Assembly (NCBI GenBank): GCA_016764915.1
Contig: JAESQY010000076.1
Location: 1-52,033, forward strand
DNA length: 52,033 nt
Direction: 5' to 3'
Origin: Aliivibrio sp.
Lineage (GTDB): Bacteria > Pseudomonadota > Gammaproteobacteria > Enterobacterales > Vibrionaceae
This document shows, piece after piece, positions 40,200 to 50,247 of the stretch. A program made the translations under genes and the position numbers. The stretch's first letter is position 1; each line of letters opens with the position of its first letter. The notes under the pieces were generated by a model. The model was not told the DNA's origin and searched no databases. It saw nothing but the letters and a program-made list of their open reading frames with translations.

Positions 40200-41009
40200 A
40201 TGGACTCAGTAGAAAATTTAGTGACGATCAGTAACTTATACTTTCGACGAGGTTCGAGAGTCATTTTTGACGATGTAAGTTTACAGGTCCCTAAAGGAAA
40301 GATAACGGCAATAATGGGCCCTTCGGGAATAGGGAAAACAACGTTACTCAGGTTGATTGCCGGGCAGATTTACCCGACATCTGGAAACATTCAGTTTGAA
40401 AATTGGAATATTCCGACGCTTGGACGCACGCAGTTATACCAAGCCAGAAAAAAAATGGGGATGTTGTTTCAGTCTGGAGCCCTTTTTACTGATATGGATG
40501 TATTTGATAATGTAGCTTTTCCTATTAGAGAGCATACTCAATTATCAGAAGATCTCATTCATACTTTGGTGCTGTTAAAACTTGAAGCGGTAGGTCTTCG
40601 TGGTGCTGCGCATTTGATGCCGAATGAACTGTCCGGCGGGATGTCTCGGCGTGCGGCTTTGGCTCGTTCGATTGCTTTGGATCCAGATTTAATCATGTTT
40701 GATGAACCATTTGTCGGACAAGACCCCATAACTAAAGGGGTATTAGTCGAGCTGATAAAAAATTTAAACAGTGCAATGGGGCTAACCTCTATTATTGTTT
40801 CTCATGATGTACCTGAGGTGATGAGTATTGCTGACCAGGTTTATTTGCTCTCAGAAGGAAAAGTGATAGCAACAGGCAGCCCACAAACACTGTTTGATAA
40901 CCCCGATCCGAAAGTACGCCAATTTTTAGATGGCGTGGCAAATGGACCCGTACCATTTCGTTTTCCTGCGAAAGAGATGTCAGAGGATCTTTTTAACTAT
41001 GATAAGTAG
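40200..41009 (+). CDS. mlaF: Mla phospholipid transport ATPase MlaF
   Basis: 269-aa ABC ATPase of the MlaFEDB complex, which moves phospholipids between outer and inner membrane and keeps outer-membrane asymmetry. Walker A GPSGIGKT (40-47), signature ELSGGMSRR, Walker [14 protein letters not shown]. First gene of mlaF-E-D-C-B; its end overlaps the mlaE ATG. Confidence 0.97.
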   Translation: MDSVENLVTISNLYFRRGSRVIFDDVSLQVPKGKITAIMGPSGIGKTTLLRLIAGQIYPTSGNIQFENWNIPTLGRTQLYQARKKMGMLFQSGALFTDMDVFDNVAFPIREHTQLSEDLIHTLVLLKLEAVGLRGAAHLMPNELSGGMSRRAALARSIALDPDLIMFDEPFVGQDPITKGVLVELIKNLNSAMGLTSIIVSHDVPEVMSIADQVYLLSEGKVIATGSPQTLFDNPDPKVRQFLDGVANGPVPFRFPAKEMSEDLFNYDK

Positions 41010-41790
41010 TATTGTAAATATGGTGGCAAACTTAGGGCGACAAGGTCTAGAAACTTGTCAATCTATAGGTAAAGCCACCTTGATGCTTGTCGGGGCGGTT
41101 GTCGCCAAACCACAGCCAGCTAAAATGTTTCCTCTAGTGGTTCGCCAGCTTTATTTTGTTGGGGTTCAATCTTTAGTTATTATTATTATATCTGGTTTGT
41201 TTATCGGCATGGTATTGAGCTTACAAGGCTATATCATTTTAGTCGATTACGGGGCAGAGACCAGTTTGGGACAGATGGTTGCGCTTTCGTTATTGAGAGA
41301 GTTAGGCCCTGTGGTAACCGCGTTACTGTTTGCAGGTAGGGCCGGTTCGGCACTCACCGCTGAAATTGGTTTGATGAAAACCACGGAACAACTCTCTAGT
41401 CTTGAAATGATGGCGGTAGATCCGTTAAGAAGAGTGATTGCACCTCGTTTATGGGCTGGTATTATTTCGATGCCTCTACTAGCTATGATCTTTATGGCCG
41501 TGGGTATTTGGGGAGGCCAAATCGTTGGTGTTGACTGGAAAGGAATTGATCATGGCAGCTATTGGTCTGTCATGCAGAACTCGATTGATTTAAGATATGA
41601 CATTATTAATAGTTTTATCAAATGCGTAATTTTTGCATTCACAATAAGTTGGGTTGCACTATTTAATGGATATAACGCTATACCGACCTCTGAAGGGATC
41701 AGTATTGCAACGACAAAAACGGTTGTGCACTCTTCACTGATCGTTTTAGGACTTGATTTTGTGCTTACTGCACTGATGTTTGGGAATTAA
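40999..41790 (+). CDS. mlaE: Mla permease MlaE
   Basis: 263-aa inner-membrane permease with about five to six hydrophobic segments and the conserved [26 protein letters not shown] loop that contacts MlaF. The start [13 protein letters not shown] at 40999 is used because a longer frame would run far back inside mlaF. It overlaps mlaF by 11 bases. Confidence 0.96.
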   Translation: MISSIVNMVANLGRQGLETCQSIGKATLMLVGAVVAKPQPAKMFPLVVRQLYFVGVQSLVIIIISGLFIGMVLSLQGYIILVDYGAETSLGQMVALSLLRELGPVVTALLFAGRAGSALTAEIGLMKTTEQLSSLEMMAVDPLRRVIAPRLWAGIISMPLLAMIFMAVGIWGGQIVGVDWKGIDHGSYWSVMQNSIDLRYDIINSFIKCVIFAFTISWVALFNGYNAIPTSEGISIATTKTVVHSSLIVLGLDFVLTALMFGN

Positions 41791-41792
41791 TC

Positions 41793-42290
41793 ATGCAACA
41801 GACTCGTAAATTGGAACTTTGGGTTGGCACTTTTATGCTAATTGGGATTACTGCAATCTTAGTGATTATTTTAAAAATTGCCGATGTAAAAAGCTTTGGA
41901 AGTGGTGATAGTTACATTTTAAAAGCTCAGTTCGATAATATTGGCGGTTTAAAAATACGATCTCCGGTGAAGGTTGGAGGTGTGGTGGTTGGCCGAATAA
42001 CCAAAATTTCCTTGGATACCGATGAGTATCTTCCTGAGGTTGAAATGTCGATAGATAAACAGACAGGTTATTTTCCTGAAACAACGTCTGCTCAGATATT
42101 AACATCGGGTTTAATTGGTGAGCAGTACATTGGTATACACCCCGGATTTGTAGATGATGACATAGAGATGCTCGCTGATGGTGATTACATCGAAGATACC
42201 AAATCCGCTTTGGTACTCGAAGATATGATTGGGCAGGTACTTTATAGTGTGGGCGGCGATAGCTCAAAAAAGGATAAAAATAATGAATAA
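41793..42290 (+). CDS. mlaD: Mla MCE-domain protein MlaD
   Basis: 165-aa bitopic protein: N-terminal helix (about 8-28) and an MCE domain (about 38-118, FDNIGGLKIRSPVKVGGVVVGRI) that forms a hexameric lipid-conducting ring in the periplasm. The last eight bases overlap mlaC. Confidence 0.96.
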   Translation: MQQTRKLELWVGTFMLIGITAILVIILKIADVKSFGSGDSYILKAQFDNIGGLKIRSPVKVGGVVVGRITKISLDTDEYLPEVEMSIDKQTGYFPETTSAQILTSGLIGEQYIGIHPGFVDDDIEMLADGDYIEDTKSALVLEDMIGQVLYSVGGDSSKKDKNNE

Positions 42291-42927
42291 GATAGTTGTT
42301 TTTTCTTCTCTTATAATCACTCTATTCTGCGTCTCCATTTCAGCCACAGAGATTGATAAGAGTAAGCCTTATGAAATGATGGAGACCATTGCAGAAAATA
42401 CGTTCGATCGCCTTAAAGCGGAACAGCTGGATATCCAAAAGAACCCTGAGCTGTATAAAGTTATCGTCAGTGAAGAGTTGATGCCTTATATCAATGTTAA
42501 GTACGCGGCTTATTTGCTTTTAGGTCCTGAGTTAAAAAAAACCAGCGTAGAAGATAGGAAAGAATTTGTGACTGCATTTAGAGCCTATTTAATCTCATCT
42601 TATGCACAAGTATTGACTCAATATAGTGATCAACAAATTAAATTTAATCCTCACAAAGCGGTGTCGTCAAAGAAATCGATTCTTACTGTTCGTTTAGAGA
42701 TTGTCGACTCAGATAGACCAAATATTAAAATTGCCTTTAAACTAAGAAAAAACAAAAAAAATGGCCAATGGCAGGGTTATGACATTATCGCTGAAGGGGT
42801 GAGTTTACTGTCGAGTAAACAAGCTGAGTGGAAAAGCAGAATTAGAACTCAAGGCGTTCATTCGATAAGTCACGAGTTGCATCAGCTCGCGAAAGCACCG
42901 ATTCGCTTAGAAGAAAAAAACCAATGA
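42283..42927 (+). CDS. mlaC: Mla periplasmic lipid shuttle MlaC
   Basis: 214-aa soluble carrier of phospholipid between MlaA and MlaD. The start MNKIVVFSSLIITLFCVSISA (signal peptide) at 42283 is chosen over a longer frame inside mlaD. The body has the Tol_Tol_Ttg2 fold, including YAAYLLLGPELKKTSVEDRKEF and the FRAYLISSYAQVL segment. Its stop overlaps mlaB by four bases. Confidence 0.94.
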   Translation: MNKIVVFSSLIITLFCVSISATEIDKSKPYEMMETIAENTFDRLKAEQLDIQKNPELYKVIVSEELMPYINVKYAAYLLLGPELKKTSVEDRKEFVTAFRAYLISSYAQVLTQYSDQQIKFNPHKAVSSKKSILTVRLEIVDSDRPNIKIAFKLRKNKKNGQWQGYDIIAEGVSLLSSKQAEWKSRIRTQGVHSISHELHQLAKAPIRLEEKNQ

Positions 42928-43226
42928 TAGAGACTCACTGGAAAATACAAAATTCACACTCCTGTTTACTTCAAGGAACAGTAGATCGTGAGAGTGTCCC
43001 TGACATTTGGAATCATATTCAAGCGTGGAAACCGACAGAAAAGTCAGTGAAAGTAGACTTATCAAAGCTAAAAAGGGTCGATTCTGCAGGTTTAGTTCTC
43101 TTTTTACATTTAATAGAGCATGCAAAAAAATCAAATTGTCATATAATGCTCGATTCCGTTCCTGACCATCTGCTGACATTAATACAGTTAAGCAATGTAG
43201 AATTATTAATCGCAGATCATATCTGA
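42924..43226 (+). CDS. mlaB: Mla STAS-domain protein MlaB
   Basis: 100-aa STAS protein that stabilises MlaF in the transporter. The STAS core [26 protein letters not shown] is clear. It overlaps mlaC by four bases, closing the operon before ibaG. Confidence 0.92.
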   Translation: MIETHWKIQNSHSCLLQGTVDRESVPDIWNHIQAWKPTEKSVKVDLSKLKRVDSAGLVLFLHLIEHAKKSNCHIMLDSVPDHLLTLIQLSNVELLIADHI

Positions 43227-43251
43227 CGTCTTGCATATTATAGGTAATCAA

Positions 43252-44789
<1,538 letters not shown>

Positions 44790-44817
44790 CCTCTTTTAGT
44801 TCTAAATTAAAATATGT

Positions 44818-44849
44818 AAAAACCGAGATCTATTGATCCCGGTTTTTTA
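44818..44849 (+). terminator. Rho-independent terminator after murA
   Basis: Stem AAAAACCG-A-GATC (44818-44830) paired with GATC-C-CGGTTTTT, one internal mismatch and a four-base TATT loop, ending in a T run. Confidence 0.85.
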
Positions 44850-44900
44850 CGTTTAATCTCTTTATTTTTAAGGAGAGAAGTTGTTGTCTAGGAGAGAAAA

Positions 44901-45632
44901 ATGATCGCAATTCTGCGTATATTTGTACTGGCTATATTTGCACTGCTTACTTTTATTTTTGGCTGTACGTATTGCCTATTTAGTCCTAGAAACCCAAAAC
45001 ATGTAGAAACTTTTGCTCATTTATTTAGTAAAATGTCGATTGTTTTGGGCGTTAAATTAGAGCTCAGAGTTCCTGAAGGGGCGAAAGAACAAGGACCGAG
45101 TGTTTACATTGCTAACCATCAAAATAACTGGGATCTCTTTACCATCTCAGGGGTTGTGATGCCACGAACTGTCACTGTCGGCAAAAAAAGTTTGGTTTGG
45201 ATCCCTCTGTTTGGTCAGCTTTATTGGATTACTGGTAATATTTTGATTGATCGTGCAAATAAAAGTAAAGCGGCAGGTACCATTACACAAGTTGCCAATA
45301 AAATTAAAGAACGCTCAGTTTCTATTTGGATGTTCCCAGAAGGCACTCGCTCTCGTGGTCGAGGATTATTGCCATTTAAAACGGGGGCATTCCACGCCGC
45401 GATTGCAGCTCAAGTTCCTGTTGTCCCTATGGTTTGTAGTACAACACACAATAAAATAAAATTGAACCGTTGGAATAACGGACATGTCATTGTGGAAATT
45501 TTGCCGCCAGTGAGTACCGAAGGGATGAGTAAAGAGGGTGTTCGTGAACTATCAACGTTGTGTCGTGAGCAAATGAGTCAGAAAATCATTGAATTAGATG
45601 CTGAAGTTGCTCAGTTAGAGAGAGCAAGTTGA
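44901..45632 (+). CDS. plsC: 1-acyl-sn-glycerol-3-phosphate acyltransferase
   Basis: 243-aa inner-membrane enzyme making phosphatidic acid. The H-x4-D catalytic motif is NHQNNWD (His73, Asp78); FPEGTRSRGRG and PFKTGAFHAAIAA complete the acyltransferase blocks. One N-terminal membrane helix. Close in length (243 vs 245) and motifs to E. coli PlsC. Its TGA directly abuts the idi start. Confidence 0.95.
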   Translation: MIAILRIFVLAIFALLTFIFGCTYCLFSPRNPKHVETFAHLFSKMSIVLGVKLELRVPEGAKEQGPSVYIANHQNNWDLFTISGVVMPRTVTVGKKSLVWIPLFGQLYWITGNILIDRANKSKAAGTITQVANKIKERSVSIWMFPEGTRSRGRGLLPFKTGAFHAAIAAQVPVVPMVCSTTHNKIKLNRWNNGHVIVEILPPVSTEGMSKEGVRELSTLCREQMSQKIIELDAEVAQLERAS

Positions 45633-46169
45633 TTGAACATTCATGATGTGGTACTGGTGGATGTCTTAGGACAGCCAGTCGGTAGCATGGAAAAGATGGC
45701 TGCACACCAACATGGCGGCCAACTGCACCTAGCATTCTCAGTAATGTTGTTTCGTGCTGGCACTAAAGGTCGAGAGTATTTACTCCAACGCAGAGCAGAG
45801 GGGAAATATCACAGCGGCGGCTTATGGACCAATACCTGCTGTTCTCATCCATATATTGGCGAATCTATTGTGGTTGCTGCTCAGCGCAGGCTTGCTGAGG
45901 AGTTAGGCATTACACTTGAAAACACGACACAGCTAAAGGTGGTGACATCATTTATTTACCGTGCAGAATTAGATAATGATTTAGTGGAACATGAGTTTGA
46001 TTATGTTCTTATCGGGGAGGTAACGGAATTAGTACTGGAACTCAATCCTGAGGAAGTCAGTGAGACGCGTTGGTGGAGCGAAGAGGAGATTATATCTCAA
46101 CTTCAATTTAAAAAGACACCATTCACCGCGTGGTTTCATGATGTCTTTCAAGCAATTGTAACGTTATAA
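45633..46169 (+). CDS. idi: Isopentenyl-diphosphate delta-isomerase, type I
   Basis: 178-aa Nudix-fold isomerase interconverting IPP and DMAPP. TNTCCSHP carries the catalytic Cys (Cys70), EHEFD the catalytic Glu region (119-121), and WWSEEE a metal-site acid. It begins with TTG at 45633, the first base after the plsC stop, so it is likely translationally coupled; GTG at 45648 is a later alternative. This is an unusual operon partner for plsC. It ends 14 bases before the convergent ridA stop, with no terminator between. Confidence 0.9.
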   Translation: MNIHDVVLVDVLGQPVGSMEKMAAHQHGGQLHLAFSVMLFRAGTKGREYLLQRRAEGKYHSGGLWTNTCCSHPYIGESIVVAAQRRLAEELGITLENTTQLKVVTSFIYRAELDNDLVEHEFDYVLIGEVTELVLELNPEEVSETRWWSEEEIISQLQFKKTPFTAWFHDVFQAIVTL

Positions 46170-46183
46170 TAAATAGTATGCGT

Positions 46184-46570
46184 TTATCGAACAGCAATCG
46201 CTTCAATTTCAATTTTTACATCTTTTGGTAAGCGAGCGACTTCTACACATGAACGTGCAGGGTAGTTTTCAACACCGCTCTGATCAAAAAAGTGGCCATA
46301 CACTTCGTTTACAGCGCCAAAATCATTCAGATCTTTTACAAATACCGTCATTTTAACGATATCTTTTACTGTAAGGCCAGAAGATTCAACAACGGCTTTG
46401 ACGTTTTCAAGAGATTGACGTGCTTGTTCTGAAATATCATCAGCGACCTCACCCGTTACAGGGTTTACTGGGATCTGACCAGAAGTGAAGACCAGACTTC
46501 CTAAGTCAACACCTTGTACATATGGACCTATAGCTGCTGGTGCATTTTCTGTATGAAGAACTTTTGTCAT
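46184..46570 (-). CDS. ridA: RidA, reactive enamine/imine deaminase
   Basis: 128-aa YjgF/RidA-family protein that hydrolyses the 2-aminoacrylate made by PLP enzymes and so protects them. Seen: GPYVQGVDLGSLVFTSGQIPVNPVTGEV and the C-terminal RSCVEVARLPKDVKIEIEAIA with the conserved Arg. It is placed beside the arginine/pyrimidine genes, as in many gamma-proteobacteria. Its leader holds a hairpin (46601-46629). Confidence 0.95.
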   Translation of the reverse strand: MTKVLHTENAPAAIGPYVQGVDLGSLVFTSGQIPVNPVTGEVADDISEQARQSLENVKAVVESSGLTVKDIVKMTVFVKDLNDFGAVNEVYGHFFDQSGVENYPARSCVEVARLPKDVKIEIEAIAVR

Positions 46571-46600
46571 TTGTTTTTATCCTTATTATGAGTTTATGTT

Positions 46601-46629
46601 CCGCTTATATTTCCCATTAATGTAAGCGG
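46601..46629 (-). repeat. Hairpin between argR paralogue and ridA
   Basis: Eleven-pair stem CCGCTTATATT (46601-46611) / AATGTAAGCGG (46619-46629) with one G-T pair and a seven-base loop. On the ridA strand no T run follows, so it is not a classic terminator; it may process or stabilise the argR-ridA RNA or act in the ridA leader. Confidence 0.55.
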
Positions 46630-46651
46630 TTATAAGGCTAGGTAAAAGTGA

Positions 46652-47143
46652 TTACTTTACAGGGAAGCCTAAACGCTCTCTCACTACTCTCTCACACTCA
46701 TCAATACGATTGACGTCTCTTGGTGCGATCATTACTGTATCGTTCCCACCAACCGAACCCAAAATCTCTTGATGCGGTTGAGTATCGATCAGCCGTCCCA
46801 CAAGTTGTGCGCCGCCAGGGTGTGTTTTTACTACAACAACCAACTGATTATGAGTGACGTACTCGATTTGAGATAAAATCGATGAATTGATATGCACCGG
46901 TTCACTTTCTACGGTTAAGCAATAGACTTTTTTCCCGTGTGCATTGGGCACCTTAACCACATTTAGACGAGAGAGCAATCTTGAAACAGTAGATTGACTA
47001 ACATCGGTAAAACCAAGATTGAACAAACCGGCTCTTACTTCATCTTGAGTAGAAAAACTTTGCTGTTGTAACAGTCGTTTACACGCATGAAAAATTGTAT
47101 CCTCACACGCGGCAGTTTTTTTGGGGGCATTAATTGTCATCAA
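46652..47143 (-). CDS. argR: ArgR-family arginine repressor paralogue
   Basis: 163 aa with an N-terminal winged helix (about 15-75, FSTQDEVRAGLFNLGFTDVSQSTVSRLL) and the C-terminal hexamer domain (HPGGAQLVGRLID, LGSVGGNDTVMIAP). It is more divergent than housekeeping ArgR: the arginine-binding GDDTI motif of E. coli reads GNDTV (Asn134-Asp135), and there is a basic, Cys-containing tail. Located in the ADI/pyrBI block, it is probably the local regulator of arginine catabolism; a separate canonical ArgR is expected elsewhere. Confidence 0.85.
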   Translation of the reverse strand: MMTINAPKKTAACEDTIFHACKRLLQQQSFSTQDEVRAGLFNLGFTDVSQSTVSRLLSRLNVVKVPNAHGKKVYCLTVESEPVHINSSILSQIEYVTHNQLVVVVKTHPGGAQLVGRLIDTQPHQEILGSVGGNDTVMIAPRDVNRIDECERVVRERLGFPVK

Positions 47144-47253
47144 CCATTCCTTGCTAGTAATAGGTTGGAAAAAAACACTAGAGATCAGGGATTCTATCAG
47201 GTTAATACATTAGAAAATTTGATGAGTATCACCGAAGATGATGACAGCGAAAT

Positions 47254-47280
47254 AAAAAAAGCCTTACAGAGGTAAGGCTT
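47254..47280 (-). terminator. Terminator of the pyrBI operon
   Basis: On the minus strand a 9-bp perfect stem, AAGCCTTAC (from 47280) / GTAAGGCTT (to 47259), loop CTCT, then a run of U (47260-47254). It ends pyrI transcription before the argR promoter region. Confidence 0.9.
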
Positions 47281-47302
47281 AATTTACAGTATGTTGAAGA
47301 GT

Positions 47303-47767
47303 TTATTTCCTATCCGTGACAATCTCTCTCGAGAAAACTTTTTCGCAATATTTGCATTTGAGTTGGATCTCTTCTTTTTTAGTGATAACACTAAAACTGC
47401 TCTCAACGGGCTCACCATGAGTGATGCAGTTACTGTTTGGGCACTCAAAAATATTGGTAATTTTTGTTGGTAAGATGAGTGGTATTTTTTTGACAACATT
47501 GTAATCTTCAATTTGATTCACTGTTGCGTTAGGTGCGTAGAGTGCTAGTTTGCTTGCTTGATCTGCAGATACAAATGTATTTTCAAATTTGAGTAAATCT
47601 TTAATGCCTAAAAGAGATGACGGTAAGTTTAAACCTATAGTCACTTTTTCAGTCGATTTGTGCATTTGGAACAGTTTTAATACCTTGATGCCTACATTGG
47701 CTGGGATATGGTCGATAACAGTGCCATTTTTGATCGCTTCAACGCGTAATTGGGTCTCTTTTACCAT
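47303..47767 (-). CDS. pyrI: Aspartate carbamoyltransferase regulatory chain
   Basis: 154-aa regulatory subunit that binds ATP/CTP and tunes PyrB. The zinc site CPNSNC ... CKYC has Cys109, 114, 138 and 141, as in E. coli. It follows pyrB after 16 bases. Confidence 0.97.
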   Translation of the reverse strand: MVKETQLRVEAIKNGTVIDHIPANVGIKVLKLFQMHKSTEKVTIGLNLPSSLLGIKDLLKFENTFVSADQASKLALYAPNATVNQIEDYNVVKKIPLILPTKITNIFECPNSNCITHGEPVESSFSVITKKEEIQLKCKYCEKVFSREIVTDRK

Positions 47768-47783
47768 GATAATTTCTCCTACT

Positions 47784-48713
47784 TTAAAGCGATGGATTGA
47801 GAACTAGAGCCAGCAGAGCTTCACGTGCATACACACCGTTTTCAGCTTGTTGGAAATAGTATGCGTGCGGGGTTTTATCAACATCTACAGAAATTTCATC
47901 AACACGTGGTAGTGGGTGTAAGACCTTCAAGTTTGGCTTAGCATTTTTCAGTGTTGTTGTATCTAAGATATACGCTGATTTAATGTGTGCATATTCTGAC
48001 TCATCAAAACGCTCTTTTTGAACTCGAGTCATATATAAAATATCAAGTTCAGATATGACCGAATCCATCTCTCTTAGCACTTGATATTCAATGCCGGCTT
48101 CATCAAGATCTTCACAGATGTAATCAGGCATTGCTAATACGTCTGGGGCAATGAAGTAGAATTTAATGTTGTTGAATTTTGCCAATGCTTGCGTTAATGA
48201 ATGAACAGTACGGCCGTATTTAAGGTCACCAACAAAAGCAACGTTTAGATTATCTAATGTACCTTGTGTCTCATAGATAGAGAAAAGATCGAGTAGAGTT
48301 TGGGTTGGATGTTGATTTGCACCATCTCCACCATTGATGATTGGTACACCATTTGAGAACTCTGAAGCTAAACGAGCAGCACCTTCTTGAGGGTGGCGCA
48401 TAACAAAAGCGTCAACATAAGAGGCTATAACCTGTACCGAATCAGACAGTGTTTCCCCTTTCTTTGCGAGTGAAGTGTTACCACCGTTATCAAAGCCGAT
48501 CACAGTGCCACCAAGGCGTTGAATTGCTGTCTCAAAAGATAGACGAGTTCGTGTTGAAGGTTCAAAGAAGCAACTTGCTACCACCTTATTTTTCAATAAC
48601 TCTGGATTTGGCTCTGCTTTTAATCTGCCAGCAGTTTCAACGATAAGTTCAAGTTCACTTCTTGATAGCTCAGGGATAGAAATGATGTTTTTTTGATACA
48701 ACGAGTGCGTCAT
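47784..48713 (-). CDS. pyrB: Aspartate carbamoyltransferase catalytic chain
   Basis: 309-aa catalytic subunit joining carbamoyl phosphate and aspartate, the first committed pyrimidine step. The start MTHSLYQKN at 48711-48713 follows an AAGGA site; a longer frame would run into the attenuator. Carbamoyl-phosphate loop STRTR (53-57) and HPLPRVDEI near the C-terminus are intact. Controlled by the pyrL leader attenuator upstream. Confidence 0.97.
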   Translation of the reverse strand: MTHSLYQKNIISIPELSRSELELIVETAGRLKAEPNPELLKNKVVASCFFEPSTRTRLSFETAIQRLGGTVIGFDNGGNTSLAKKGETLSDSVQVIASYVDAFVMRHPQEGAARLASEFSNGVPIINGGDGANQHPTQTLLDLFSIYETQGTLDNLNVAFVGDLKYGRTVHSLTQALAKFNNIKFYFIAPDVLAMPDYICEDLDEAGIEYQVLREMDSVISELDILYMTRVQKERFDESEYAHIKSAYILDTTTLKNAKPNLKVLHPLPRVDEISVDVDKTPHAYYFQQAENGVYAREALLALVLNPSL

Positions 48714-48750
48714 GGCTGTCTTTTCCTTATTGTTGTAATGATTTTTAGAC

Positions 48751-48782
48751 AAAAAAAAGCCTCCAATAATTGGAGGCTTTTA
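48751..48782 (-). terminator. pyrBI attenuator terminator
   Basis: Perfect 13-bp stem: AAAAAGCCTCCAA (48754-48766) and TTGGAGGCTTTTT (48770-48782), three-base loop, with eight U on the minus strand (48758-48751). It overlaps the pyrL stop and lies 37 bases before pyrB. When UTP is plentiful it should stop transcription; when polymerase stalls in the U-rich leader, ribosomes on pyrL would block it, as in E. coli. Confidence 0.92.
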
Positions 48783-48894
48783 ATTGATTGTTTTTTTGAA
48801 AATGGTAGATAGGATAACCAAAAAATAGATCCCGCCAACCCTTTTTGGGGTCAGTTGCTGAGATAACTCTTGTCTGTATCGTCTGATGGTCATT
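48781..48894 (-). CDS. pyrL: pyrBI leader peptide PyrL
   Basis: 37-aa leader peptide. ATG at 48892-48894 with AGGA upstream; it reads MTIRRYRQELSQQL then TPKRVGGIYFLVILS and ends TIFKKTIN at a TAA inside the attenuator stem. The codons around GGIYF contain a run of six T on the coding strand, the UTP-sensitive pause tract, preceded by a small ACCC/GGGT hairpin. Translating ribosomes would break the attenuator when UTP is low. Confidence 0.9.
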
Positions 48895-48912
48895 ATGGCT
48901 TCCTAATCAATT

Positions 48913-48948
48913 GCACCGAATTATACCGACAGATTTATTCAGCGCAAG
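48913..48948 (-). promoter_or_regulatory. pyrBI promoter
   Basis: Minus-strand TTGCGC (48948-48943), 16-base spacer, TATAAT (48926-48921). Seven bases on is AATTG (48913-48909), the likely start of transcription, 19 bases before pyrL. E. coli pyrBI has TATAAT, seven bases, then AATTTG, so the layout is conserved but with two T instead of three. Confidence 0.8.
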
Positions 48949-49086
48949 CGTTTGCATCAAAGAAATTACAACTATTCACTTTATTCATAATACAATTACT
49001 TTGAATTTTTGGTTTGTTGCTGAAATCTAAGGTGAATTGTGAGATTGTAATTTTCTAGTTTGATTTTTTATGCGTAGAGGAAAACA

Positions 49087-49112
49087 AAAAAGAGCTGTAA
49101 ACAGCTCTTTTT
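49087..49112 (-). terminator. Terminator after argF
   Basis: Perfect 12-bp stem AAAAAGAGCTGT / ACAGCTCTTTTT (49087-49098, 49101-49112) with a two-base loop; U-rich on the minus strand. It ends the arcA-arcC-argF series before the pyrBI promoter. Confidence 0.9.
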
Positions 49113-49133
49113 GTATAGGAAATTAATTGTTTA

Positions 49134-50144
49134 TTAGCTTCCTAGCGTAGCAACCATGATTGCTTTGATTGTGTGCATGCGGTTTTCAGCTTCGTCGAAT
49201 ACGATAGAGTGCTTAGACTCAACCACTTCATCAGTCACTTCAACACCGTCTTTTAGCATTGGGTATTCTTGAGCAAGCTCTTTACCAACAACAGTATCTT
49301 CACCGTGGAATGCAGGTAGGCAGTGCATGAATTTAACATCTGGGTTACCCGTTGCTTTTAGCATTTCCATATTTACTTGGTAAGGCATCATTAGATTGAT
49401 ACGCGCAGCCCAAGCTTCTTTCGCTTCGCCCATTGATACCCAAACATCAGTGTATAGGAAATCACAACCTTGAACGCCTTCTTTAACGTCTTCAGTTATT
49501 GTGATTTTAGCACCAGTATCAGCAGCAATTTCACGACACTGTGCTACTAACTCGTCTTCAGGCCAGAATGCTTTAGGAGCAACAAGACGGATATCCATGC
49601 CCATTTTCGCGGCACCAACCATTAGAGAGTTACCCATGTTGTTACGAGCGTCACCTAGGTATGCAAATGTCATTTCATTTAGTTGCTTACCACGACCGTG
49701 CTCTTGCATCGTTAGGAAGTCAGCTAGGATTTGAGTTGGGTGGAATTCGTCAGTTAGGCCATTCCATACTGGAACACCAGCGTGAGCGCCTAGTTCTTCA
49801 ACGATCTCTTGGCCATAGCCACGGTATTCAATGCCATCGTACATGCGGCCAAGAACACGAGCAGTATCTTTCATTGATTCTTTGTAACCGATTTGAGAAC
49901 CAGAAGGGCCCAAGTAAGTTACGTTAGCACCTTGGTCGTAGGCTGCTACTTCAAATGCGCAACGAGTACGAGTTGACGCTTTTTCAAAGATCATCGCAAT
50001 ATTTTTACCGGTTAGAGTAGGTTGCTCGTAGCCGTTGTATTTTGCTTTTTTAAGGTCAGCAGCAAGTTCTAGCATGTGCTGAATTTCACGTGGAGTGAAG
50101 TCTAGTAATTTTAGGAAGTTACGGTTACGTAGATTAAAAGCCAT
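49134..50144 (-). CDS. argF: Ornithine carbamoyltransferase (ArgF/ArcB)
   Basis: 336 aa. Reversible: makes citrulline in arginine synthesis, or cleaves it to ornithine and carbamoyl phosphate in the deiminase pathway. STRTR (57-61), the FMHCLPAFH motif (His274-Pro277) and DEFHPTQ are present. It is downstream of arcA and arcC, which suggests a catabolic (ArcB) use; an internal promoter with an ArgR-like site suggests it may also be made independently. Confidence 0.95.
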   Translation of the reverse strand: MAFNLRNRNFLKLLDFTPREIQHMLELAADLKKAKYNGYEQPTLTGKNIAMIFEKASTRTRCAFEVAAYDQGANVTYLGPSGSQIGYKESMKDTARVLGRMYDGIEYRGYGQEIVEELGAHAGVPVWNGLTDEFHPTQILADFLTMQEHGRGKQLNEMTFAYLGDARNNMGNSLMVGAAKMGMDIRLVAPKAFWPEDELVAQCREIAADTGAKITITEDVKEGVQGCDFLYTDVWVSMGEAKEAWAARINLMMPYQVNMEMLKATGNPDVKFMHCLPAFHGEDTVVGKELAQEYPMLKDGVEVTDEVVESKHSIVFDEAENRMHTIKAIMVATLGS

Positions 50145-50175
50145 GATTTGTTCCTTAATATTTTTAATAATAAGT

Positions 50176-50194
50176 CTGGTGATTAAATCACCAG
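50176..50194 (-). repeat. Perfect 9-bp hairpin between arcC and argF
   Basis: CTGGTGATT-A-AATCACCAG on the + strand (50176-50194), a perfect dyad; it reads nearly the same on the minus strand. No T run follows in the transcribed direction, so it is probably an RNA processing or stability element or an operator in the argF leader. Confidence 0.65.
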
Positions 50195-50207
50195 GCTATA
50201 TACGTTA

Positions 50208-50236
50208 TTTATACTTAAATTATCACTCAATGTGAA
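50208..50236 (-). promoter_or_regulatory. Candidate internal argF promoter with ArgR-like box
   Basis: Minus-strand TTCACA (50236-50231), 17-base spacer, TATAAA (50213-50208). The -35 lies within TGTGAATGATTATTAAT (+ strand from 50231), which resembles half of the E. coli ARG box TGAAT-N4-ATTCA with one mismatch in the second half. It overlaps the end of arcC. Confidence 0.5.
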
Positions 50237-50247
50237 TGATTATTAAT

